From Paracoccus sp. TOH (lineage in GTDB: Bacteria; Pseudomonadota; Alphaproteobacteria; Rhodobacterales; Rhodobacteraceae): 64,000 bases of DNA. Where the stretch lies: assembly GCF_030388245.1 (NCBI RefSeq), contig NZ_CP098360.1, positions 1,882,501 to 1,946,500 on the forward strand. Reading direction: 5' to 3'. The first letter of the stretch is position 1; each line of letters begins with the position of its first letter. The notes beneath the pieces were generated by a model. It was not told the DNA's origin. It searched no databases and worked only from the letters and a program-made list of their open reading frames with translations. Shown here in pieces: positions 38,647-47,945 of the stretch. The position numbers were made by a program, and so were the translations under genes.

Positions 38647-38790
38647 TCCGGGGAAACCTTGCAGTATCGTGCCCTGCGGCACAAGATCGCGACGGCAAGG
38701 GAACCCGCAAGCCTCGCGACAGGTTCCTTGATGCAGACGAAATCCTGCCATCCGGCGGGACAAGGAAGAACGCGAACGAGGAACACCCGA

Positions 38791-39264
38791 ATGAATATCC
38801 GCCGCCTGATTCCCGCCCTTACCCTTGCCGCCGGGCTCGGCCTCGGCCAGGCCGCGCTGGCCCAGGAAGACGCCGGCCCGACGCTGGCCGATCTGGGCCA
38901 GGACCAGGCGCTGACCGCCGCCTTCGAGAAGATGGCCGCGGGGCACGAGGTTCCCGCCTGGATCCGCGAGGGCATGGTCACCACGCCCAGTCAGAAGGTC
39001 TCGTTCGGCGGCAAGGACTATCTGGCGATGACCGGCTGCAAGCAGCACGACTGCGCGGCGAACCAGGTCGCCATGCTCTATGCCCCCGACAGCGACAAGG
39101 CCTATGGGGTTCTTTCGGTCCATGACGGCAAGGGCGCCGAATTGCTGACCTGGCTCAATATCGGCGGCGATGCGGAATCGATCGACGGCCGGACCATCCT
39201 CTATGCCGCGCTGACGGGCAGCCTGGCGAACCACCCCGAAGCCTTCGATTACCCGGCCGAGTGA
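38791..39264 (+). CDS. ivy: Ivy-family C-type lysozyme inhibitor
   Basis: This 157-residue precursor has a Sec signal (MNIRRLIPALTLAAGLGLGQ, cleavage near residue 24). The mature part carries the family's exposed loop CKQHDC (C83-C88), usually CKPHDC, which plugs the lysozyme active site. KDYLAMTGC and QVAMLYAPD complete the match. It should be periplasmic and protect peptidoglycan from C-type lysozyme. Its 3' end overlaps the convergent GNAT gene by 16 bases. Confidence 0.9.
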   Translation: MNIRRLIPALTLAAGLGLGQAALAQEDAGPTLADLGQDQALTAAFEKMAAGHEVPAWIREGMVTTPSQKVSFGGKDYLAMTGCKQHDCAANQVAMLYAPDSDKAYGVLSVHDGKGAELLTWLNIGGDAESIDGRTILYAALTGSLANHPEAFDYPAE

Positions 39265-39824
39265 TCGGGCGGTTCGATTTCGGTGCAGCCGCGGCCTGCG
39301 GGCGGGTCGCGGCGCATCTCGTTCCCGCTGGCGCTGTCGCCGGCCTCGCGTTCGACCGGGCCGGCGACGCCCTGCCAGGCGCCCGGCGCCAGTTCGATCC
39401 CCAGCACGCGGTCGGGGTTGGTCGGCGGCGGCATCTCGACGCCTTCGAGCTTCCAGAAGCCGAAGCGCCGGTAATAGGGCAGATCGCCGACCAGCATCAC
39501 CCGGCGCCAGCCCATCTCGGCCGCGCGGGTCAGGCTTTCGCGCATCAGCAGCCCGCCCAGCCCCTCGCCCTGCGTCGTCGGGTGGACGGCGACCGGGCCG
39601 AGCAGCAGCACCGGCCTGCCGCCCACGCGCACCGGCCAGTAGCGGATGGCGCCCATCAACGCGCCGAATTCGTTGCGCAGCATCAGGCAGAGCGGCCGGA
39701 CCGGCGCCACGCCGTCGCGCAGTCGATAGGAGGACAGCGCCGTGCGCCCCGGCGCGAAGCACAGATCCAGAAGCGCCTCGACCTCGGGCGTGTCGGCGGG
39801 GGTTTCGGGGCAAAGTTCGTACAT
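39249..39824 (-). CDS. GNAT-family N-acetyltransferase
   Basis: A 191-residue acetyltransferase. The acetyl-CoA loop is in LGPVAVHPTTQGEGLGGLLM, and VGDLPYYRRFGF is typical of the YhbS-like subgroup. The substrate is unknown. The C-terminal 35 residues after GVAGPVE are low in complexity and overlap the ivy gene on the other strand, so the functional domain probably ends earlier. AGGCAGG precedes the ATG. Confidence 0.87.
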   Translation of the reverse strand: MYELCPETPADTPEVEALLDLCFAPGRTALSSYRLRDGVAPVRPLCLMLRNEFGALMGAIRYWPVRVGGRPVLLLGPVAVHPTTQGEGLGGLLMRESLTRAAEMGWRRVMLVGDLPYYRRFGFWKLEGVEMPPPTNPDRVLGIELAPGAWQGVAGPVEREAGDSASGNEMRRDPPAGRGCTEIEPPDHSAG

Positions 39825-40035
39825 CCTGCCTCCGCTCGTGGGGTCGGGATTCGGGGCTCGGGCCTGGCGCGGCGCAGGCACCGCCTAACATGCGGGGGCG
39901 GCGACGAAAACCGCCTGCGGGATCACGAAACGCAAAATTCCCGGGCATCGCGACGCGGTGCGCAGCAGGCTTGACGCGTCGCGCGCATGAGGTCACTTCT
40001 GGGGCCGCATCAGCCATGAAACAGCGAGGCCAGCC

Positions 40036-40632
40036 ATGTTCTACCGACCCCAGGACGGCCACGGGCTGCCGCACAACCCGCTGAACGCCATCGTGGCGCC
40101 GCGGCCCATCGGCTGGATCTCGACCCGCGGCCGGCAGGGCGACAACCTGGCGCCCTATTCCTTCTTCAACCTGACGGCCTATGTGCCGCCGCAGGTGATG
40201 TTCGCCTCGACCTCGGCCAAGCCGGACCGGCAGGGCACCAAGGACAGCGTGGCGCAGATCGCGCAGTCGCGGGTGTTCTGCGTCAACATCGCCGACGGGC
40301 CGCTGAAGGATCAGGTCAATGCCAGCTCGGCCGCTTTTCCCGCCGGGGTGGACGAATTCGAAGCCGCCGGCATCGCGTCCGCGGAATGCGAAAGCATCGA
40401 CTGCCCGCGCGTCGCCGGGGCCGCCGCGGCGCTGGAATGCCGCGCCACCCGCATCCTGCGGCTGGCGGGCGAGGCGAATTTCATGGTGCTGGGCGTCGTC
40501 ACCGGCATCCATCTGCGCGAGGATTGCCTGAAGGACGGCCGCTTCGACCTGCGCGCCACCGGCTGGCTGTCGCGCATGGGCTACAAGGATTACACCATCA
40601 CCACCCAGACCTTCGAGATGGAGCGCCCCTGA
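40036..40632 (+). CDS. Flavin reductase-like FMN-binding protein
   Basis: This 198-residue protein has the flavin-reductase split-barrel pattern: [16 protein letters not shown] near residue 17, [22 protein letters not shown], and KDSVAQI. Such proteins bind FMN and reduce it or other acceptors with NAD(P)H. The partner is not evident. Its stop overlaps the apt start by one base (TGATG). Confidence 0.9.
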   Translation: MFYRPQDGHGLPHNPLNAIVAPRPIGWISTRGRQGDNLAPYSFFNLTAYVPPQVMFASTSAKPDRQGTKDSVAQIAQSRVFCVNIADGPLKDQVNASSAAFPAGVDEFEAAGIASAECESIDCPRVAGAAAALECRATRILRLAGEANFMVLGVVTGIHLREDCLKDGRFDLRATGWLSRMGYKDYTITTQTFEMERP

Positions 40633-41195
40633 TGGAAAACCGGCCGGAAAAGCGCCGCCGCGACGACCGCACGGTGCGCGACTACATCCGCACCATCGTG
40701 GATTTCCCGCATGAGGGCATCCTGTTTCGCGACGTGACCACGCTGTTTGCCGATGCGCGCGGCTTTCGCATGGCGGTGGACCAGCTGCTGGCCGCCTATG
40801 CCGGCGAGGATATCGACAAGGTGGTGGGGCTGGAGGCGCGCGGCTTCTTCCTGGGCGGCGCGGTGGCGCACCAGCTGTCGGTGGGCTTCGTGCCGATCCG
40901 CAAGAAGGGCAAGCTGCCCGGCGCCGTGATCAGCCAGGCCTATGCGCTGGAATATGGCGAGGCGGTGATGGAGATGCATGACGACGCCCTGAAGCCTGGC
41001 GAGCGGGTGCTGATCGTCGACGACCTGCTGGCCACCGGCGGCACCGCGGCGGCCGGGATCTCGCTGTGCCGGCGGCTGGGGGCCGAAGTGGTGGGCTGCG
41101 CCTTCGTGATCGAGCTGCCCGAGCTGGGCGGCCGCACGCTGCTGGAGGGGCTGGGCCACGAGGTCCATGCCCTGACCAGTTTCGAAGGCGCCTGA
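40632..41195 (+). CDS. apt: Adenine phosphoribosyltransferase
   Basis: A 187-residue purine salvage enzyme converting adenine and PRPP to AMP. The N-terminal motif [24 protein letters not shown] is cut by the family-typical PxxGI-x-F-x-D signature, and the PRPP loop [13 protein letters not shown] is at about residues 125-137. The one-base overlap with the flavin reductase gene suggests co-expression. Confidence 0.96.
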   Translation: MENRPEKRRRDDRTVRDYIRTIVDFPHEGILFRDVTTLFADARGFRMAVDQLLAAYAGEDIDKVVGLEARGFFLGGAVAHQLSVGFVPIRKKGKLPGAVISQAYALEYGEAVMEMHDDALKPGERVLIVDDLLATGGTAAAGISLCRRLGAEVVGCAFVIELPELGGRTLLEGLGHEVHALTSFEGA

Positions 41196-41234
41196 TCCCT
41201 TGCGGCAGGCCCCGGCCGGGGTTAGGTGAAGCCC

Positions 41235-42185
41235 ATGGACAAGAAACCGCCCCTGACCCTTTACCTGGCCGCGCCGCGCGGCTTCTGCGCCGGCGTGGAC
41301 CGCGCCATCAAGATCGTCGAGATGGCGCTGCAGAAATGGGGCGCCCCGGTCTATGTCCGCCACGAGATCGTGCATAACAAGTTCGTCGTGGACTCCTTGC
41401 GCGACAAGGGCGCGGTTTTCGTCGAGGAGCTGGACGAGTGCCCGGACGACCGGCCGGTGATCTTCTCGGCCCATGGCGTGCCCAAGGCGGTGCCGGCCGA
41501 GGCGCGCCGGCGCGAGATGGTCTTCGTCGACGCCACCTGCCCGCTGGTCAGCAAGGTGCATGTCGAGGCCGAGCGCCATCACGCCGAGGGGCTGCAGATG
41601 GTGATGATCGGTCATGCCGGCCACCCGGAGGTGCTGGGCACCATGGGGCAATTGCCCGAGGGCGAGGTGCTGCTGGTCGAGACGGTCGAGGACGTGGCGA
41701 AGATCGCGCCCCGCGATCCCTCGCGGCTGGCCTTCATCACCCAGACCACGCTGTCGGTCGACGACACCGCCGCCATCGTCGCGGCGCTGCAGGCCCGCTT
41801 TCCGGGCATCATCGGCCCGGCCAAGGAGGATATCTGCTATGCCACGACCAACCGGCAGGCCTCGGTCAAGGCGATTGCCGGGCGGATCGACGCGCTTCTG
41901 GTGATCGGGGCGCCGAACAGTTCGAACTCGCGCCGGCTGGTCGAGGTCGGCAGCGCCGCCGGCTGCGCCTATTCGCAGCTGGTGATGCGCGCCGACCAGA
42001 TCGACTGGCGGGCCATTGCGGGCGCGCGGGCGGTGGGGGTGACCGCCGGCGCCTCGGCCCCCGAGGTGCTGGTCGACGAGGTGGTCGCGGCCTTTCGCGC
42101 GCGCTATGACCTGACCGTCGAGATGGTCGAGACGGCGCGCGAGAATGTCGAGTTCAAGGTGCCGCGGGTGCTGCGCGAAGCCTGA
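41235..42185 (+). CDS. ispH: 4-Hydroxy-3-methylbut-2-enyl diphosphate reductase
   Basis: A 316-residue [4Fe-4S] enzyme giving IPP and DMAPP at the end of the MEP isoprenoid pathway. The three cluster cysteines are in PRGFCAGV (C18), DATCPLVSK and [11 protein letters not shown]; the substrate loop NSSNS follows. I chose the ATG at 41235 behind AGGTGAA; a GTG at 41226 would add three residues. Length is normal. Confidence 0.97.
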   Translation: MDKKPPLTLYLAAPRGFCAGVDRAIKIVEMALQKWGAPVYVRHEIVHNKFVVDSLRDKGAVFVEELDECPDDRPVIFSAHGVPKAVPAEARRREMVFVDATCPLVSKVHVEAERHHAEGLQMVMIGHAGHPEVLGTMGQLPEGEVLLVETVEDVAKIAPRDPSRLAFITQTTLSVDDTAAIVAALQARFPGIIGPAKEDICYATTNRQASVKAIAGRIDALLVIGAPNSSNSRRLVEVGSAAGCAYSQLVMRADQIDWRAIAGARAVGVTAGASAPEVLVDEVVAAFRARYDLTVEMVETARENVEFKVPRVLREA

Positions 42186-42211
42186 GGCGGAGTGCTGGCG
42201 GCGCGGATGTT

Positions 42212-42270
42212 GGGGGCGCTGCCCCCGGCCCTGCGGGCCTCCCCCGGGGTATTTTTGAAACGGAGAAAGG
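42212..42270 (+). repeat. GGTATTT repeat copy immediately before a GST gene
   Basis: GGGGGCGCTGCCCCC, a linker with GGCCCTGCGGGCC, then CCCCGGGGTATTTTTGAAACGGAGAAAG. The A/G-rich tail continues into the ribosome binding site of the gene starting at 42277. Confidence 0.85.
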
Positions 42271-42276
42271 GGCGGG

Positions 42277-42882
42277 ATGAAGCTCTGGTCGATGCCGTCA
42301 TCCGGGAACAGTTACAAGGTGCGGCTGGCGCTGGCGCTCTTGGGTCGCGATTGCGAGATCGTCGATGTCGAGGAATCCTCGGCCGAGCTGGCGGAGGCCA
42401 AGGCGGCGGGGCGGCTGCCCTTCGGCAAGGCGCCGGTGCTGGAGCTGGACGACGGGCGGCGATTGCCGGAATCGAACGCGATCCTGTGCTGGCTGGGCGA
42501 GGGCACGCGCTTCGTGCCGGCCGATGCCTTCGGACGTGCCGCCATGCTGGGCTGGATGTTCTGGGAGCAGAACCAGCATGAGGGGGTGATCGCCGTGCGC
42601 GCGGCCTTGCAGACCTATCCGGCGCGCCGGCACCTGGCGACACCCGAGCGCATGGCGGATCTGCTGGAGCGCGGCCATGCGCTGTTGCAGGTCATGGAGG
42701 ATCGGCTGGCCGGGCAGGACTGGCTGGTGGGCGATGCCGTGAGCCTCGCCGATATCTGCCTTTACGGCTATACCCATACCGCGGGCAGCCGCGGCGGCTT
42801 CGACATGGCGCGTTTCCCCGGCATCGGCCGCTGGCTCGACCGCATCGCCGGCCTGCCCGGCTACAGGGGGCTGGAGGCATGA
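42277..42882 (+). CDS. Glutathione S-transferase family protein
   Basis: A 201-residue GST. The N-terminal domain starts [19 protein letters not shown] and has the [14 protein letters not shown] cis-Pro loop and [11 protein letters not shown] contact; the C-terminal helical domain has [18 protein letters not shown]. Substrate unknown. The ribosome site GAAAGGGG is formed by the tail of a dispersed repeat. Its stop overlaps the rnhA start by four bases. Confidence 0.92.
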   Translation: MKLWSMPSSGNSYKVRLALALLGRDCEIVDVEESSAELAEAKAAGRLPFGKAPVLELDDGRRLPESNAILCWLGEGTRFVPADAFGRAAMLGWMFWEQNQHEGVIAVRAALQTYPARRHLATPERMADLLERGHALLQVMEDRLAGQDWLVGDAVSLADICLYGYTHTAGSRGGFDMARFPGIGRWLDRIAGLPGYRGLEA

Positions 42883-43346
42883 GCGCGCTGTTCGCCTGGA
42901 CCGACGGCGCCTGCAGCGGCAATCCCGGCCCCGGCGGTTGGGGGGTGCTGATGCGTGCCATCGAGGACGACCGGGTGCTGAAGGAGCGCGAGCTGTCCGG
43001 CGGCGAATCCGAGACCACCAACAACCGCATGGAACTGATGGCGGCGATCTCGGCGCTGGAGACGCTGACGCGGGCCAGCGAAATCACCGTCGTCACCGAC
43101 AGCGCCTATGTGAAGAACGGCGTCACCCAATGGATCCACGGCTGGAAGAAGAACGGCTGGCGCACCGCCGACCGCAAGCCGGTGAAGAATGCCGAGCTGT
43201 GGCAGCGCCTGGATGCCGCGCAGGCCCGGCACAAGGTGCGCTGGGAATGGATCAAGGGCCATGCCGGCCATCCCGAGAACGAGCGCGCCGATGAACTGGC
43301 GCGGGCGGGCATGGCGCCTTTCAAGCCGGCCAAGGTCACGGGGTGA
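42879..43346 (+). CDS. rnhA: Ribonuclease HI
   Basis: This 155-residue enzyme cleaves RNA in RNA-DNA hybrids. All catalytic residues are visible: D9 ([11 protein letters not shown]), E52 (NNRMELMA), D74 (VVTDS) and D138 (NERADELA), with H128 in the flexible loop. The basic protrusion ([18 protein letters not shown]) is present. Overlaps couple it to the GST upstream and the TRIC-like gene downstream. Confidence 0.97.
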   Translation: MSALFAWTDGACSGNPGPGGWGVLMRAIEDDRVLKERELSGGESETTNNRMELMAAISALETLTRASEITVVTDSAYVKNGVTQWIHGWKKNGWRTADRKPVKNAELWQRLDAAQARHKVRWEWIKGHAGHPENERADELARAGMAPFKPAKVTG

Positions 43347-43975
43347 GCGTCGCAGCGCTGATCGCGCTGCTGGATCATGCCAGCGTGCTGGTCTTTGCCC
43401 TGACCGGGGCGCTGGTGGCCAGCCGCGGGCAGCTCGATGTCGTGGGCTTCATCTTCTTCGCCACGCTGACCGGGATCGGCGGGGGCACCTTGCGCGACCT
43501 GGTGCTGGGCCGGGCGCCGGTCTTCTGGGTCGGGCGCCCCGAGCTGCTGTTGCTGACCACCGGCGCGGCGATCGCGGTGATCTTCAACGCGCATCGGCTG
43601 GAAAGCCGCTATCGCGCCATCCTGTGGCTGGATGCCTTCGCCCTGGCCGTGGCGGTGCCGGCGGGTGTCGGCGTGGCGCTGGAGGCCGGTGTGAGCCCGG
43701 TGGTTACCGTGCTGATGGGGGTGATGACCGGCACTTTCGGCGGGCTGATGCGCGATGTGGTCGGCAATGAGGTGCCCCTGGTGCTGAAACAGGGCGAGCT
43801 TTACGTCACCGCCGCCTTCGGCGGTGCGGTGGCGGCGCTGCTGCTGCTGGGTCTGGGTGCCGGGCGCGGCTGGGCGCTGATCGGCTGCGCGGCCATGGTG
43901 CTGCTGCTGCGCGCCGGCAGCATGAGCTTCGGCTGGCGGCTGCCGGTCTACAAGGCGCGGCCGCCGCGCAATTAG
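43343..43975 (+). CDS. TRIC-like cation channel family membrane protein (YicG/UPF0126)
   Basis: This 210-residue protein has seven predicted helices and two internal repeats, each carrying a GGG/GGL-x-RD motif ([15 protein letters not shown] and [16 protein letters not shown]). Bacterial members form trimeric potassium or cation channels. The GTG start overlaps the rnhA stop (GTGA). The stop overlaps that of the convergent VOC gene (TTAG). Confidence 0.9.
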   Translation: MSVAALIALLDHASVLVFALTGALVASRGQLDVVGFIFFATLTGIGGGTLRDLVLGRAPVFWVGRPELLLLTTGAAIAVIFNAHRLESRYRAILWLDAFALAVAVPAGVGVALEAGVSPVVTVLMGVMTGTFGGLMRDVVGNEVPLVLKQGELYVTAAFGGAVAALLLLGLGAGRGWALIGCAAMVLLLRAGSMSFGWRLPVYKARPPRN

Positions 43976-44295
43976 GCCGGGGACCAGACCGCCATCTCGG
44001 TGCCGCCCGGCTCGCGGAACTGGAAGCGCCGGCCGCCGGGAAAGGCGAAGATCGGCCGGGTGATCACCGCCCCGGCCGCGGTCACCCGGGCCAGCGCGGC
44101 CTCGAGATCGTCGGCCTTGAGGATCACCAAGGGCGGGGCCAGCGCGCCGGAAGCGATGCCGCCCGCCACGCCGGCATCGGCGAGTTCTTGATATTCGGGG
44201 CCGTAATCGTTGAAGCTCCAGCCGAAGGCGCGGCTGAAGAAGTCCTGCGTGGCCGGCAGATCGGGCGAGGAAAATTCGAGATAGTCGATCTTCAT
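43972..44295 (-). CDS. VOC-family (glyoxalase-like) protein
   Basis: A 107-residue single VOC domain. The start MKIDYLEFSSPDLPATQDFFSRAFGW is cut by two conserved features (first metal-site region and PATQDFF helix), and the end FQFREPGGTEMAVWSP is typical. No strong catalytic set can be assigned, so glyoxalase activity is doubtful. It lies 48 bases after the truncated haemoglobin gene and may be in its transcript. Confidence 0.87.
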   Translation of the reverse strand: MKIDYLEFSSPDLPATQDFFSRAFGWSFNDYGPEYQELADAGVAGGIASGALAPPLVILKADDLEAALARVTAAGAVITRPIFAFPGGRRFQFREPGGTEMAVWSPA

Positions 44296-44343
44296 CGGGG
44301 AACCCTTTCGGATGTTCCCGTTTTGTTTACACCCGCGCGCGGT

Positions 44344-44745
44344 TCAGCGCAAGACCGGCGGGCCGGGGCGGCGCTCGCGCAGATCCTCGACCCCCATGCG
44401 CAGCCCGGCGCCGATGCGATGCGCCAGCGCCGACCAGGCCCGCGCCGTTTCGGGCGGCAGGGTGCGGCGCAGCGTTTCGTCGAACAGCATGAGCCAGGGC
44501 GCGAAATGCTCGGCCCGCACGTCGCCGGCGCGCATGTGCACCTGCATCGGATTGCCGTCGTAGCCGCGCTCGTAAAGGATGGCGTTGCGCCAGAACCGGG
44601 CGATCTTGGCCTCGTGCTCGGGCCAGTCGGCGACATGGGCGGCAAAGACCGGGCCCAGCACCTCATGCCGGCGGATCGCCGCGTAGAAGGTGGCGACGAC
44701 GCGGTCGATCTGTTCGGGGGTGACGTCAAAGCGCGGCGGAATCAT
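44344..44745 (-). CDS. Group III truncated haemoglobin
   Basis: A 133-residue globin of the trHbIII class. The proximal haem His is probably H70 in MQVHMRAGDV, followed by HFAPWLMLFDETL; FWRNAILYERGYDGNP is the E-F region. Group III globins are linked to oxygen or nitric oxide handling in microaerobic bacteria. The ATG at 44745 is divergent from the ileS promoter. Confidence 0.9.
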   Translation of the reverse strand: MIPPRFDVTPEQIDRVVATFYAAIRRHEVLGPVFAAHVADWPEHEAKIARFWRNAILYERGYDGNPMQVHMRAGDVRAEHFAPWLMLFDETLRRTLPPETARAWSALAHRIGAGLRMGVEDLRERRPGPPVLR

Positions 44746-44821
44746 GGCGCCGATATGGGCCGGGACGGCCGGGCTTGCAAGGCGGCAGCATGTCACGGCC
44801 CCCGCCCCGAGAAAGCCGCGC

Positions 44822-44850
44822 TTGCAGGGCTCGGGGCGGTTTCCTATAAC
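44822..44850 (+). promoter_or_regulatory. Predicted promoter of the ileS transcript
   Basis: TTGCAG (44822-44827) and TATAAC (44845-44850) are exactly 17 bases apart. The expected start point, 7 bases after the -10 box, is A44857, which is the first base of the ATG of a short leader ORF. Confidence 0.55.
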
Positions 44851-44856
44851 CCGCGC

Positions 44857-44904
44857 ATGTTCAGCAGGGCCGGGATTTTCCGAATTATCCGCCCGGCGGC
44901 GTAG
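44857..44904 (+). CDS. Putative leaderless Ile-rich leader peptide of ileS
   Basis: A 15-codon ORF, MFSRAGIFRIIRPAA, with three Ile codons, two of them adjacent. It begins at the predicted transcription start and has no ribosome site, so it would be translated from a leaderless mRNA. Its last codons form the left arm of a 10-pair hairpin. This is the layout of an amino-acid attenuator, here in front of isoleucyl-tRNA synthetase. It could still be a chance ORF. Confidence 0.45.
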   Translation: MFSRAGIFRIIRPAA

Positions 44905-44922
44905 GGGGTCCTCGCCGCCGGG
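44892..44922 (+). promoter_or_regulatory. Hairpin overlapping the leader peptide stop
   Basis: CCCGGCGGCG (44892-44901) pairs perfectly with CGCCGCCGGG (44913-44922) over an 11-base loop that holds the TAG stop. The left arm could alternatively pair with CCGGG at 44870-44874. No U-tract follows, so it is not a classical intrinsic terminator. Confidence 0.5.
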
Positions 44923-44961
44923 TCACGCATGCCTGCCCAGCCACCGAAGGATTCCCGCCAG

Positions 44962-47892
44962 ATGAGCGACACCACCACCGAAACCCCGGCCGCGCCCGAT
45001 TACCGCGACACCGTCTTCCTGCCCCAGACCGATTTCCCGATGCGCGCCGGCCTGCCGCAGCGCGAGCCGGAATGGCTGGCCCGCTGGGAACGGATCGGCA
45101 TCTACGACCGGCTTCGGGAACGGGCGGCGGGGCGCGCGCCCTTCATCCTGCATGACGGCCCGCCCTATGCGAACGGCCATCTGCATATCGGCCACGCGTT
45201 GAACAAGACCATCAAGGACATCGTGGTGCGCAGCCACCAGATGATGGGTCGCGACGCCCGCTATGTGCCGGGCTGGGACTGCCACGGCCTGCCGATCGAA
45301 TGGAAGATCGAGGAGAAATACCGCAAGGCCGGGCAGGACAAGGATGCGGTCGACATGGTGGAGTTCCGCCAGGAATGCCGCCGCTTCGCCGAGGAATGGG
45401 TGGCTATCCAGCGCGAGGAGTTCAAGCGGCTGGGCGTCACCGGCAAATGGGACCAGCCCTACCTGACCATGGACTATCACGCCGAGGCGGTGATCGCGGC
45501 CGAGTTCATGAAGCTGCTGATGAACGGCGCGCTCTATCAGGGCTCGAAGCCGGTGATGTGGTCTCCGGTCGAGAAGACCGCGCTGGCCGAGGCCGAGGTC
45601 GAGTATCACGACCATACCAGCCACACCATCTGGGTGCGGTTCCCGGTGGCATCCTCGCAGGGTGTTTGGGCAACGGAGAGGCCCGCCAGCGTGGTGATCT
45701 GGACCACGACGCCCTGGACCATCCCGCAAAACCGCGCCGTGGCCTATAATCCGGGCATTGCCTATGGGCTTTATCGCGTCGATGCGGTGGCCGAGAATGC
45801 CACCGCAAAGCCCGGCGAGCTGCTGGTGCTGGCCGATGCGCTGGCCGAGAGCGTGAAGCAGGCCGGCAAGATCGAGGATTGGCAGCGGATGCGCGACGTG
45901 ACGGCGGCCGACATGGAGGGCGTGGTGCTGGCGCATCCCTTCCGCGGTGTCGAGGCCGGCGCGGGCGAGTGGGACTATGCCGTGCCGCTGCTGCCCGGCG
46001 ATCACGTCACCGACGATGCCGGCACCGGCTTCGTGCATACTGCGCCCAGCCATGGCGACGACGACTACCAGCTTGGCCTGCGCTTCAAGCTGCCGATGAC
46101 CTACAATGTCGAGCCGGACGGCTCCTATCGCGCCGACCTGCCGATCTTCGGCGGCCAGGCCATCATCGGCTCGGACGGCAAGGAAGGCCCGGCCAATGTC
46201 AGCGTCATCAAGCAACTGGCCTGGGCCGGCGCGCTGCTGGCCAAGGGCAAGATCAAGCATTCCTACCCGCATAGCTGGCGCTCCAAGGCGCCGCTGATCT
46301 ATCGCAACACCCCGCAATGGTTCGCCGCCATCGACCACAAGCTGACCGACGGCATGGGCGAATATGGCGACACCATCCGCACGCGGGCGCTGACCAGCAT
46401 CGACAGGCTGGTGACATGGTGGCCGCAATCGGGCCGCAACCGCATCCATTCGATGGTCGAGAACCGGCCCGACTGGGTGCTGTCGCGCCAGCGCGCCTGG
46501 GGCGTGCCGCTGACCTGTTTCGTGAAGAAGGGCGCCAGGCCATCCGACCCGAATTTCCTGCTGCGCGACCAGCGCGTCAACGACCGCATCATCGCCGCCT
46601 TTGAACGGGACGGCGCCGATATCTGGTATCGTCCCGGCTTTGCCGCCGAGGTTCTGGCGGGCGTTGCCGATCCGGCGGATTACGAGCAGGTGATGGACGT
46701 GCTGGATGTCTGGTTCGACAGCGGCTCGACCCATGCCTTCGTGCTGCGCGACCGCGCCGACGGGGCGCCGGACGGCATCGCCGACGTCTATCTGGAGGGC
46801 ACCGACCAGCATCGCGGCTGGTTCCAGTCCTCGCTGTTGCAGGCCTGCGCGACCCGGGGCCGGGCGCCCTATCGCAACGTGGTCACGCATGGCTTCACCC
46901 TGGACGAGAAGGGCATGAAGATGTCCAAGTCGCTGGGCAATACCATCGTGCCGGCCGAGGTCATCAAGCAATACGGCGCCGACATCCTGCGGCTCTGGGT
47001 GGCGCAGACCGACTATACCGCCGACCAGCGCATCGGCCCCGAGATCCTGAAGGGCACCGCCGACAGCTATCGCCGGCTGCGCAATACGTTGCGCTTCGTG
47101 CTGGGCAACCTGGACGGCTTCACCGAGGCCGAGCGGGTCGAGCCGGCCGAAATGCCGGAACTGGAGCAATGGGTGCTGCACCGCCTGGCCCAGATCGACC
47201 GGCAGGTGCGCAAGGGCTATGACGGCTTCGATTTCCAGGGCGTGTTCCAGACCGTGTTCCAGTTCGCCACGGTCGACCTTTCGGCCTTCTATTTCGACAT
47301 CCGCAAGGACGCGCTTTACTGCGATGCGCCCGATTCGGCGCGGCGGCGGGCGACCCGCACGGTTCTGGACCTGCTGTTCCACCGGCTTGTCACCTGGCTG
47401 GCGCCGATCCTGCCCTTCACCATGGAGGATGTCTGGCTGTCGCGCTTTCCGTCCGAGGAGGACAGCGTGCATCTGCAGGACTTCCCCGTCACCCCGGCGA
47501 TCTGGCTGAACGAGGCGCTGGCGCGGAAATGGGAAGCCATCCGCCGCGTCCGCCGTACCGTCACCGCCGCGCTGGAGATCAAGCGCAGCGACAAGGTGAT
47601 CGGTGCCAGCCTGGAGGCCGCGCCGGTGGTGCATGTCGAGGAGGCCGAGGATCTCAAGGCGCTGAAATCGGTGGATTTCGCCGATATCTGCATCACCTCG
47701 GGCCTGAGCCTGACCGCCGACCCTGCCCCGGGCGAGGCTTTCCGGCTGTCGGACGTGCCCGGCATCGGCGTGGTCTTCGAGGAGGCCGAGGGCGAGAAAT
47801 GCCAGCGCTGCTGGAAGATCCTGCCCGATGTCGGCAGCCACAAGCACCCCGGCACCTGCGCCCGCTGCGATGCGGTGCTGAACGGGGGATAG
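44962..47892 (+). CDS. ileS: Isoleucyl-tRNA synthetase
   Basis: A 976-residue class I synthetase that charges tRNA-Ile. HIGH lies at 75-78, KMSKS at 653-657, the editing-domain motif WTTTPWTIP near 247, and a C-terminal zinc finger (CQRC...CARC) at about 940-970. I chose the ATG at 44962 behind AAGGA; an ATG at 44929 would add 11 residues. Residues about 231-242 (QGVWATERP) are encoded by what looks like a copy of the dispersed GGTATTT repeat, in a loop of variable length just before WTTTPWT. Confidence 0.97.
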   Translation: MSDTTTETPAAPDYRDTVFLPQTDFPMRAGLPQREPEWLARWERIGIYDRLRERAAGRAPFILHDGPPYANGHLHIGHALNKTIKDIVVRSHQMMGRDARYVPGWDCHGLPIEWKIEEKYRKAGQDKDAVDMVEFRQECRRFAEEWVAIQREEFKRLGVTGKWDQPYLTMDYHAEAVIAAEFMKLLMNGALYQGSKPVMWSPVEKTALAEAEVEYHDHTSHTIWVRFPVASSQGVWATERPASVVIWTTTPWTIPQNRAVAYNPGIAYGLYRVDAVAENATAKPGELLVLADALAESVKQAGKIEDWQRMRDVTAADMEGVVLAHPFRGVEAGAGEWDYAVPLLPGDHVTDDAGTGFVHTAPSHGDDDYQLGLRFKLPMTYNVEPDGSYRADLPIFGGQAIIGSDGKEGPANVSVIKQLAWAGALLAKGKIKHSYPHSWRSKAPLIYRNTPQWFAAIDHKLTDGMGEYGDTIRTRALTSIDRLVTWWPQSGRNRIHSMVENRPDWVLSRQRAWGVPLTCFVKKGARPSDPNFLLRDQRVNDRIIAAFERDGADIWYRPGFAAEVLAGVADPADYEQVMDVLDVWFDSGSTHAFVLRDRADGAPDGIADVYLEGTDQHRGWFQSSLLQACATRGRAPYRNVVTHGFTLDEKGMKMSKSLGNTIVPAEVIKQYGADILRLWVAQTDYTADQRIGPEILKGTADSYRRLRNTLRFVLGNLDGFTEAERVEPAEMPELEQWVLHRLAQIDRQVRKGYDGFDFQGVFQTVFQFATVDLSAFYFDIRKDALYCDAPDSARRRATRTVLDLLFHRLVTWLAPILPFTMEDVWLSRFPSEEDSVHLQDFPVTPAIWLNEALARKWEAIRRVRRTVTAALEIKRSDKVIGASLEAAPVVHVEEAEDLKALKSVDFADICITSGLSLTADPAPGEAFRLSDVPGIGVVFEEAEGEKCQRCWKILPDVGSHKHPGTCARCDAVLNGG
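45660..45681 (+). repeat. GGTATTT repeat copy inside the ileS coding frame
   Basis: GGGTGTTTGGGCAACGGAGAGG differs from the intergenic copy at 36163-36184 by three A-to-G changes in 22 bases, and the preceding CCTCGCA also matches CCTTGCA there. It is in frame and does not disturb the gene. Confidence 0.6.
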
Positions 47893-47893
47893 G

Positions 47894-47929
47894 CGGCGCG
47901 TTCAGGCCGGTTGGGCCGGCCTGAGCGCC
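47894..47929. terminator. Bidirectional hairpin between ileS and the convergent gene
   Basis: TTCAGGCCGG (47901-47910) pairs with CCGGCCTGAG (47916-47925) and outer GGCG/CGCC bases extend the stem. It starts right after the ileS stop. No U-tract is present. Confidence 0.5.
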
Positions 47930-47945
47930 TGCGGGCCGGCAATGC

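Noticed and set aside
44746..44961. T-box riboswitch before ileS
   Set aside because: No T-box sequence or specifier stem; T-boxes are essentially absent from alphaproteobacteria.
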